In this document: positions 15,816-21,651 of the stretch, in pieces | Layout of the letters: every line of letters begins with the position of its first letter | How positions within the stretch are numbered: the first letter of the stretch is position 1 | Source of the DNA: Candidatus Schekmanbacteria bacterium | GTDB taxonomy: Bacteria; CSSED10-310; JACPHN01 | DNA length: 21,651 nt | Direction: 5' to 3' | Assembly (NCBI GenBank): GCA_016188575.1 | Contig: JACPHN010000074.1 | Coordinates: forward strand, 1 to 21,651 | The notes under the pieces: generated by a model | Databases searched by the model: none | The model's input: the letters and a program-made list of their open reading frames with translations, nothing else | Told to the model about the DNA's origin: nothing | Made by a program: the position numbers and the translations under genes

Positions 15816-15870
15816 TGGGGCGTTCGCGGTGTTGGCGCCACGCTACTGTAGGCGAGGCGCGTTGGCGGCG

Positions 15871-15899
15871 ACTGTAGCAGCAAAGCGACGGGAGAGCAA
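15871..15899 (-). promoter_or_regulatory. Putative sigma-70 promoter of the four-gene operon
   Basis: On the minus strand, TTGCTC (15899-15894), 17 bases, then TACAGT (15876-15871) resemble -35 and -10 boxes at ideal spacing, matching 3 and 4 of 6 consensus positions. Transcription would start near 15864, about 50 bases before the ATG at 15815. No other gene is recognised between 15816 and 16011. Confidence 0.45.
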
Positions 15900-16011
15900 A
15901 GGATAGACGCCGCCCGTGGTGGGAGAGACGGTGGGAGGAGTGCCATCGCGCGGATCAGGCGAGCGATTGGGAGCCGGCGCGCCCCGCGATGACGACGAGG
16001 GCAGAGCCGAG

Positions 16012-16803
16012 TCAAGAGGCCTGCCAGCCTTCGCCGCGCAAGACCGCGGCGGCGCGCAGGCGTAGCGCTTCGTCCGGGGAGCTGGCCAGCGCCTGGGCGA
16101 CGCGCCGGGTGCGCTCATGCTTGGGAAATGAGTCGAGCAAAGCCTCCGCAAGCTCCCGCTTCAGGACGAGATTCGGTTCCGCCTCTGCGCTTTCGGCGAG
16201 TCTCTGGACCAGATCTTCCTCGTCCGGGGTGAGTTGCTCGGCGATGGTGGCGGCCGCCGCCAGCGCCTGCTCCAGGCGGCTGCCCGACAGGAGCACCGGC
16301 CATTCGACTTCCAACCCGTCCTCGGAGATGCGCCACTCGCCGCCGATGCCGCCGATCGCCTGTTTGGCCTCGTCATTCAGAAGCGCCAGAACGGCCTCGG
16401 TGGATGAAGACGCACCGCCTCTCAAGCGAGCTTCTACGAGCTCTGCCATGCGCGGCTTCTCGTGCGGGCTCGTTCTTTCCGTTGCGAAAAGCTCATGAGG
16501 CGTGCGCAGCGCCGGATGCACCTTGCCTTGCGGCATCGCGCTGACCCGGGTGAAGCGCCGGACGTGCCGATGCTCCCGGCGTCCGACCGTCACCTCGATG
16601 ACGCGCGCGATGACGAACGCGCCGCGGAGATTTCCCGATACCATCGGCCCGCTGCTGTTGCGTGAGGCCTCCAGACCCAGGGCGGCGGCGACGCGCCGCC
16701 AGCTTCCCGTGCCCAACGCCGGCACGTACCCGAGACGCCGCACGGCTGCCAGCGCCGCGAGGACAGCAAAGACGACGTACAAGAGAACCGGATGATCGTT
16801 CAT
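16012..16803 (-). CDS. Membrane-anchored protein of unknown function
   Basis: A 263-residue protein. Residues about 5-22 (PVLLYVVFAVLAALAAV) form one N-terminal membrane helix with a short outside part, so the rest is probably cytoplasmic. Residues about 33-130 follow a pattern (WRRVAAALGLE ... VSGNLRGAFVIARVIEV ... RRFTRVSAMP) that recalls uncharacterised proteins common in Myxococcota, but I cannot name the family. The C-terminal about 100 residues are helical, with DEEDLVQRLAESAEAEPN and RRVAQALASSPDEALRLRAAAVL resembling HEAT-type repeats. GGAGG lies 9 bases before the ATG and a good promoter is upstream. It precedes the nucleotidyltransferase operon on the same strand but is separated by 196 bases with a separate promoter. 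Confidence 0.75.
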   Translation of the reverse strand: MNDHPVLLYVVFAVLAALAAVRRLGYVPALGTGSWRRVAAALGLEASRNSSGPMVSGNLRGAFVIARVIEVTVGRREHRHVRRFTRVSAMPQGKVHPALRTPHELFATERTSPHEKPRMAELVEARLRGGASSSTEAVLALLNDEAKQAIGGIGGEWRISEDGLEVEWPVLLSGSRLEQALAAAATIAEQLTPDEEDLVQRLAESAEAEPNLVLKRELAEALLDSFPKHERTRRVAQALASSPDEALRLRAAAVLRGEGWQAS

Positions 16804-16845
16804 CGGCTCCGACCTCCAACAAGAAGACTGCTCGGCGAAGTCACC

Positions 16846-17085
16846 TCATGCATGATAATGGCTCGGTCGCCGGGGTGCCAAGGGTGGCATCGCCTCGGAG
16901 CAGGCCACTAGCCGCGCTGTCGCCGCACGGCTTTTCCCTATCTTCATGAGCAGAAAAGGGCATGACTGCGCCGATTCCGAGTCGTTTCCACCTCGGGTAT
17001 CTGTATATACCAGGAACGGGTGTCTGGAAATTGGCGTATCCATCGCTTTTTCTACCAGGAAAATCAGGTTACGAGGTCGTCCGTT
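16846..17085 (-). other. Open frame continuing the broken orphan Rhs tip
   Basis: Immediately after the TGA that ends the orphan Rhs fragment, the same frame stays open for 79 codons (NGRPRNLIFLVEKAMDTPIS ...) to a TGA at 16846. It is AT-richer than its surroundings over about 16930-17090. It may be the remainder of a toxin tail cut by a nonsense mutation. The promoter of the next gene lies inside it, and no domain is recognised, so coding capacity is doubtful. Confidence 0.35.
16852..16881 (-). promoter_or_regulatory. Putative sigma-70 promoter for the 16803 gene
   Basis: On the minus strand, TTGGCA (16881-16876), 18 bases, then TATCAT (16857-16852): each hexamer matches 5 of 6 consensus positions. 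The predicted transcription start near 16845 leaves a leader of about 40 bases with a GGAGG ribosome site. Confidence 0.6.
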
Positions 17086-17727
17086 TCATCCGGCGAGGGT
17101 CAGCGGTGCCGGTGGAAAACTGATGTGCTTGTGTATCTTGGCTCCCAGTTGGCTATCGGTGAGGAATCCCGTCGGATCGACCGAGGTCACCGGCTCGTTG
17201 CCCGCGTAGGCGTAGCCGTCCAGCATAATGGCGGCGCCGGGCGTGGCGAGGAGCGGATCGGCGCTGACAAACCTCCCGGTGTCCGCGTCTAGCCAGCGCG
17301 CGCAGTGGTAGGCGAGCGCGGTGTCGCGGTCGGCGGGCTCGCCCGTGAACCCGTACGGCTGCGCGTCGCCGCCCTGATGCGGGAGCATCTCCCCGAAGGC
17401 GGAGTGCGGGTAGCCATCGATGGCCGCGCCCGCCGCGCTGATGGGCGCCGGCACCGAACCGAGAGCTTCGACATGAAGGTAGCGGATTTCCCTTTCACGG
17501 ATTACCGCCAGCAGCTCGTCGGCGGCGCGGGCGTAGTGGGCGGTGGGGTTGCTGGCGGCGGCGAGCGCCGCGACCACGTGGCTGAGCCCGCCGGCGGCGT
17601 CCACCAGGCATTGGGCCTCGGTCACAGGCTCGCCGGGCGGCGCCAGCCGCGCGCTGACGCGGTTGCCGTCGGCGTCGTAGTCGTATTCCACCACTGCACC
17701 GCCCGCGAGCGCCGCTCGGGTCGTAGC
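17086..17727 (-). pseudogene. Orphan Rhs C-terminal tip, truncated
   Basis: This fragment matches the end of the adjacent Rhs protein: LAGGAVVEYDYDADGNRV, LVDAAGGLSHVVA, ARAADELLAVIR, SAFGE, PYGFTGEP, CARWLDADTGRFVSADPL, GYAYAGNEP and the closing SVDPTG. The homology is in frame from about 17727, directly after two TGA codons, so no complete core or proper start remains; the first usable start is a GTG at 17694. After DPTG a different 26-residue tail (FLTDSQLGAKIHKHISFPPA...) replaces the toxin seen in the main Rhs protein, then a TGA. Displaced tips of this kind downstream of an Rhs gene and its immunity gene are known reservoirs for toxin exchange by recombination. A short translated product cannot be excluded. 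Confidence 0.8.
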
Positions 17728-17848
17728 TCATCACCTGCACCCTGCACCCAGTTGGCTCGCCCGAAGGGAGCTTTCGAGCCTCGGGGCATGGATGCGTCCC
17801 GCCGCCCCATGGCCGGGCGCCGGCTCACATTTGGATCGCCTGATGTTC

Positions 17849-18280
17849 TTACCTACATCGCGAAAACGCCTTCATGAGCGCCTCGAAGAACGCCTGGTTG
17901 GAGGAGGGCAGCTCGAGCTGAACGTCGTCCTCCTCCAAGCAGCCGATCCAGCCCGTACGCCCGTGCCGAGACGGACTGAGCTCCAGCGTCCCGCCGAGTT
18001 GATAAACGCTGACGGAATCGTGCGCGCGAGCGAATTTTCGGTAGGCAGCCGGTGATTCCGGAGGTGGAGTGGACGTTTCGTCGAGAATGCGCTCCCGCCA
18101 TCCCGCCAGCCAGTGCAGGATGACATCCAGGCCTTCCTTTTGCATTAGCTCCGCGGGCACCTGAACGAGCTCACCCCACTGCGTAAGCGCTCCGGGGACA
18201 CGGGGAGAATCGACCCAGACTTCGATCGAAAAATTCCCGGACTTGCGGTGCTTGTAAACAGCTAGTCCTGGGTCTTTCAT
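17849..18280 (-). CDS. Probable immunity protein for the Rhs toxin
   Basis: A 143-residue, Trp-rich, cytoplasmic-looking protein without signal peptide (MKDPGLAVYKHRKSGNFSIE ... FFEALMKAFSRCR). No family is recognised with confidence. Its role is inferred from position: its start lies 1 base after the stop codon of the Rhs toxin, and its SD (GAGGAGGT) is formed by the toxin's last codons and stop. That is the coupled toxin-immunity order of polymorphic toxin loci and ensures the antidote is made with the toxin. The orphan tip lies about 120 bases downstream. Confidence 0.8.
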   Translation of the reverse strand: MKDPGLAVYKHRKSGNFSIEVWVDSPRVPGALTQWGELVQVPAELMQKEGLDVILHWLAGWRERILDETSTPPPESPAAYRKFARAHDSVSVYQLGGTLELSPSRHGRTGWIGCLEEDDVQLELPSSNQAFFEALMKAFSRCR

Positions 18281-18281
18281 G

Positions 18282-21200
18282 CTACCTCCTCAACCTTCTT
18301 ACGGGAACAAGGCGAATATAGGTCCTGTACGTTCTGCTGAGCTCGCGAAGCGTTTTCTTGAATACGGAGTCTCTCAAGATGAATGCGTCATCCTGGCTGA
18401 TCCCTACTAAAAACGCCTTCGTCTGGATTGTTCCTTTTGGTATTACCTGCTTGGTACCATACCTGTCAGGGCCTCTCAGCTCCCTGTTCTCAATTCCAAC
18501 CATCTTCCTGACATCACCGCGAATGGCGTCAATCAGTGATTTGGTATCTTTCCTGACATACGACTTTACCGAGGTGCCAGTCCCGCCGCGCAAATTATCG
18601 ATAACCTCGAACTTGCCTCCGATATTGGGGTTCGCGAGATCCTCGACCTTGCACCCGCGCGGACAAGGTCCCGGCGGGATATCGTCCGCGTTTCGCAGCC
18701 ACGCCTCGGTCGCCGAGTCGAGGAACTGGAGCGCCTCGGCGCTTACACTGACGCAATCCGCGATGGTGCCGAGGCGCTGCACGATGTAGGGCGACATCAG
18801 CACCGTGAACAGCACCCGATGATAGGACCCGATGACGATCGCCGAAAGCGTCTGATAGATCCGGGCCGCCTGAATGGTACTGATGAGCCCATACTGGCCA
18901 GTCGGATCCACCACCAGCACGGGGTCGTTCGCAGCGTAGGTGTAGCGGTGCAGCGAGCCCGGATCGTCGGAGCGGCCGCGCCAGGGGCCCATGCTGGCGA
19001 ACCGACCGGCGGCGGGATCCATCCACCGCGCGCGGTGGTAGGCGAAGCCGGAGCTCGGGTCGAGCGGCTCGCCGGCGAAGCGGTAGGGCTGCGGATCGGC
19101 GCCGTCATGGGAAAGCGGCTCGCCGAAGGCGGAGTAGGCGTAGCGGTCGGTGACCGCGCCGCTCTCGCCCGTAAGCGCGCGGATCGAGCCGATGCCGTCA
19201 GCGTGGGCGTAGCGGGTCTCCCCGCCCCGGACTACCGCGAGCAGCTCGTCGCTCGCGCGCACGTACCGAGCAGTGGGGTTGCCCGCGGCATCGAGCTCCG
19301 CGACGACGTGGCTGAGCTCGCCGGCGGGGTCCACCAGGTAGTGGGTTTCCGTCGTCGGCCCGCCGGGCACCGTGAGCCAGGTGGTCACGCGGTTGCCGTC
19401 GGCGTCGTAGTCGTGCTCGACCACCGTGCCATCGGCGAGCGTCGCCTTCACCAGCCGGCCGTCGAAGTCCCACTGGTAGCTCGCTGCCGCGTCACCGGCC
19501 TGGGAGATGAGCTGGCCATCGACGTTCCAGCTCCAGGGCGCGCGGTCTACCTCGAGCAGCCGGTCGCGGCTGTCGTAGGTGTAGGCGTTCGTTTGGGTGG
19601 TACCATCGGCCACGGTCTTCGCCTGCTCTCTCCGGTTGCCGACCGGGTCGTAGGTGAAGCGATGCTCGTAGACCAGCGTGCCCAGCGCGTCCCGCATTGT
19701 CTCCCCGGTGAGCCGGTCGAGGGCGTCGTAGGTAAAGGATCGAGCGGTGCCGTCGCCCTCGGCGATCGCGATCCGCTTGCCGGTCGGATCAAGAGTGAAG
19801 GCGTAGCGCTGCAGGACCTCGCCGGCAGCCGCGCTCGTGCCGAGCTCGAGCAGGCGATCCTGCGCGTCGTAGGCGTAGGAGGTCGTCACGCCGTTCGGGT
19901 ATTCGAGCGCGGTGCGGTTGCCGGCGGCGTCGTAGCCGAGCGTGTAGACGCCCCCGCTCGCGTCGGTGACCGCGGTCAGGCGGCCGACCTCGTCGTAGCC
20001 GTAGCTCGTGGCAAAGCTCTCGCTCCCGACCGTTGCCGTCAGCGCCGTCCGGCGGCCGGCGGCATCGTAGGTGTAGCCGAGCTTGCGACCAGCCGGGTCC
20101 TCGACCTCGAGCAGCCGCCCGCGGGCGTCGTAGCGATACGCGGTGATCCCGCGCCGGTCGACAACCGCGGCGCGCTCGCCCGCGGCGGTGTAGGTAAACC
20201 ATACCGTGCTGCCGTCCGAGTAACGGCGGGCGCGCACGCGGTCATTTTCGTCGCGCTCGTAGACGACGGTGTCGCCGCCGAAGCTCGTGCGGCTCACCAG
20301 GTTTCCGGCGAGGTCGTAACGCAGGGTCTCGGTGCTGCCGTCCGGCAGAGTGCGCCCGGTCATCCGGCCCATGGCGTCGTAAGCGAAGCTCGTGGTGTGG
20401 CCGTTCGCGTCGGTCTGGCTCGTCCGGTTGCCGACCTCGTCGTAGCCGTAGCTCGTCCGCTGGCCGAGGGGGTCGAGCACCGCGGTGAGCTCGCCCGCGA
20501 GATCGTATTCATACGCTGTGGTGCGACCGGCCTCGTCGGTCTCGGCGACGGGCCGGCCAGTCGCGTCGTAACGCGCTGCGATCGCCGAGCCGTCGGGAAA
20601 GACGGTCCGCAGGACGTTGCCGAGCGCGTCGTGCTCGTAGGTCGTCCGCCGACCCGCGGCATCGACGGTGGCGACGCGCTGCCCGGTGGCGTCGAGCTCG
20701 GTCGTCACGGTCCGTCCGAGGGCGTCGGTGGTAGACACCTGCCGGCCGGCGGCGTCGTAGGCGTAGGTCGTCTTCGCCCCGACAGCGTCGGTGCTCGCCA
20801 CCAAGCGGCCCGCCGCGTCGTATTCACGGGACTCCGTCGCCCCGTCGGCAAAGGTAGTCGAGATGCGGCGACCCGCGGGGTCGTAGGCGTGAGTCGTCGC
20901 CCGCCCGGCGCGGTCCGTCTGGCGGATCATCTGTCCATCGGCGTCGTAGTCGTTCACCAGACGCGTCCCGTCCGGGTACGTCACCGCGGTCACCCGGCCG
21001 TGCGCGTCGTAGCTCGTCGCCGTGTGCCGGCCGAGCGCGTCGATTTGCTCGACCTCCTGCCCCACCGCGTCGTAGACCGTGCGGACGACGCTCCCGTCGG
21101 GGTGGGTCACCGCGACCAGGCGGCCCAGGTCGTCGTACCCGTTGGCGGTCACGAGCTGCTCGGTCAGCCCATCCAGCGAGCGGCTGCGCACCCGCGTGAG

Positions 21201-21651
21201 CATCCGCCCCCATCCGTCGTAGGTCATCGCCGTCTCGTTACCGAGCGCGTCAACCTCCCTGGTCTGGTTTCCCCGCGCGTCGTAGGCGAAGCGCGTCACC
21301 GCGCCGGCGGCGTCGGTCGTGGACAGCAGGTTTCCCGAGGTGTCGTAGGCGTACAGCGTCGCGTTGCCCGCGGCATCGGTGGCCGAGAGCAGATTCCCCT
21401 TGGCGTCGTAGGCGTTGGCAGCGACCCGTCCCAGCGCATCGGTGGTCGCCAGCACCCGGCCGCCGGCGTCGTAGGTGTGCCGGGTGGCGTTGCCCAGCGG
21501 GTCGACCTCGCTCGTCAGGTTGTCCTGGGCGTCGTACGTGTAGCGGGTGGTATTGCCGAGCGGATCGGTCTCGCTGGTCAGGTGGTCGCGGGCGTCGAAG
21601 GTGCGCCGGGTGACTGCGCCGGTCTGGTCGATTTCCTCGACCACATTGCCC
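18282..21651 (-). CDS. Rhs/YD-repeat polymorphic toxin, 5' end outside window
   Basis: The frame is open to the right edge, so the N-terminal part is missing; about 1123 codons are visible. Most is a run of YD repeats with a unit of about 21 residues (YDAxGRLxxxTDAxGxxTxY), which in Rhs proteins builds a shell around the toxin. The core-closing segment follows (SAFGEPLS, PYRFAGEP, FAYHRARWMDPAAGRF, YTYAANDP, VDPTG at 18908-18897). It reads FASMGPWRG where most Rhs proteins have a DP motif (the orphan tip has SADPL). After DPTG comes a 204-residue tip (18896-18285) with a hydrophobic segment, a CPRGC motif and a basic C-terminal half containing FEVIDNLRGG, GTSVKSY and RLVPVRRLRR. A SVKS element preceded by acidic residues is compatible with a restriction-nuclease-like toxin, but this is only suggestive. 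An immunity gene follows at once. Delivery would normally need a type VI secretion or similar system, not seen here. Confidence 0.93.
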   Translation of the reverse strand, partial: GNVVEEIDQTGAVTRRTFDARDHLTSETDPLGNTTRYTYDAQDNLTSEVDPLGNATRHTYDAGGRVLATTDALGRVAANAYDAKGNLLSATDAAGNATLYAYDTSGNLLSTTDAAGAVTRFAYDARGNQTREVDALGNETAMTYDGWGRMLTRVRSRSLDGLTEQLVTANGYDDLGRLVAVTHPDGSVVRTVYDAVGQEVEQIDALGRHTATSYDAHGRVTAVTYPDGTRLVNDYDADGQMIRQTDRAGRATTHAYDPAGRRISTTFADGATESREYDAAGRLVASTDAVGAKTTYAYDAAGRQVSTTDALGRTVTTELDATGQRVATVDAAGRRTTYEHDALGNVLRTVFPDGSAIAARYDATGRPVAETDEAGRTTAYEYDLAGELTAVLDPLGQRTSYGYDEVGNRTSQTDANGHTTSFAYDAMGRMTGRTLPDGSTETLRYDLAGNLVSRTSFGGDTVVYERDENDRVRARRYSDGSTVWFTYTAAGERAAVVDRRGITAYRYDARGRLLEVEDPAGRKLGYTYDAAGRRTALTATVGSESFATSYGYDEVGRLTAVTDASGGVYTLGYDAAGNRTALEYPNGVTTSYAYDAQDRLLELGTSAAAGEVLQRYAFTLDPTGKRIAIAEGDGTARSFTYDALDRLTGETMRDALGTLVYEHRFTYDPVGNRREQAKTVADGTTQTNAYTYDSRDRLLEVDRAPWSWNVDGQLISQAGDAAASYQWDFDGRLVKATLADGTVVEHDYDADGNRVTTWLTVPGGPTTETHYLVDPAGELSHVVAELDAAGNPTARYVRASDELLAVVRGGETRYAHADGIGSIRALTGESGAVTDRYAYSAFGEPLSHDGADPQPYRFAGEPLDPSSGFAYHRARWMDPAAGRFASMGPWRGRSDDPGSLHRYTYAANDPVLVVDPTGQYGLISTIQAARIYQTLSAIVIGSYHRVLFTVLMSPYIVQRLGTIADCVSVSAEALQFLDSATEAWLRNADDIPPGPCPRGCKVEDLANPNIGGKFEVIDNLRGGTGTSVKSYVRKDTKSLIDAIRGDVRKMVGIENRELRGPDRYGTKQVIPKGTIQTKAFLVGISQDDAFILRDSVFKKTLRELSRTYRTYIRLVPVRRLRR
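18285..18896 (-). other. Variable C-terminal toxin tip of the Rhs protein
   Basis: This is the coding region after the conserved DPTG. It is clearly AT-richer than the repeat core, most strongly at 18290-18600, and uses codons such as AAA, ATA and TTT that are almost absent from the core. This composition break marks an exchangeable toxin cassette. Confidence 0.75.
19450..21651 (-). repeat. YD-repeat coding tandem array
   Basis: A degenerate tandem repeat with a period near 63 bases, each unit containing a GCGTCGTAG-like segment on the plus strand (coding Tyr-Asp-Ala). Nearly thirty YD motifs are visible. The units diverge at the DNA level but share register, as expected for an Rhs shell domain. 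Confidence 0.9.

Noticed and set aside
15816-16011. Small peptide precursor gene upstream of the nucleotidyltransferase
   Set aside because: Short frames there have no SD and no leader/core pattern; only a promoter is supported.
18358-18789. Plus-strand open frame of 143 codons opposite the toxin tip
   Set aside because: It has no SD and is antisense to the Rhs tip; the immunity role is better filled by the gene at 17849-18280.
19450-21651. Tandem repeat suggesting a CRISPR or satellite array
   Set aside because: The period equals 21 codons, the frame is open throughout and the YD motif explains it.

Overview
The window is uniformly GC-rich, roughly two-thirds G+C by eye. It carries Hanks-type kinase signalling, a sigma-54-type promoter, Rhs toxin/immunity genes, a Calx-beta protein with a C-terminal anchor and a signal-peptide outer-membrane barrel. 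Together these suggest a Gram-negative bacterium of the Pseudomonadota or Myxococcota kind with a large, social or predatory-style genome. No rRNA, tRNA, CRISPR array, transposase or phage gene is visible, so the assignment is an inference.

Left part (1-8539, + strand): the 3' end of a Calx-beta surface protein; a 195-bp gap with a near-consensus sigma-54 promoter; a 1219-residue LysM/HEAT-like protein with a putative metallohydrolase motif and hydrophobic stretches; an intergenic region with a dispersed repeat, two AT-rich palindromes and a possible 42-codon leader ORF; a membrane-anchored Ser/Thr kinase with a C-terminal NTF2-like domain; and an outer-membrane barrel protein probably co-transcribed with the kinase.

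Middle part (8549-15815, - strand): a tightly packed four-gene operon with 8-bp overlap, 4-bp overlap and 1-bp gap at successive junctions, preceded by a plausible sigma-70 promoter. Its order is a PF14907-type nucleotidyltransferase, an ABC exporter, RecQ helicase, and a 794-residue protein fusing a catalytically degenerate isochorismatase fold, an aminoglycoside-phosphotransferase-like kinase and a CDKN3-like dual-specificity phosphatase. This is the best candidate for an undescribed system. The junction between recQ and the fusion gene lies inside a second copy of the dispersed repeat.

Right part (16012-21651, - strand): a membrane-anchored protein of unknown function with its own promoter, then a polymorphic-toxin locus read right to left. 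That locus holds a large Rhs/YD-repeat protein (5' end outside the window) with an AT-richer 204-residue toxin tip, a coupled immunity gene, and a broken orphan Rhs tip whose short toxin tail runs into an in-frame stop and then stays open for 79 more codons.

Functionally the window combines envelope signalling (kinase plus barrel), an export/modification/regulation operon and a contact-dependent competition locus.
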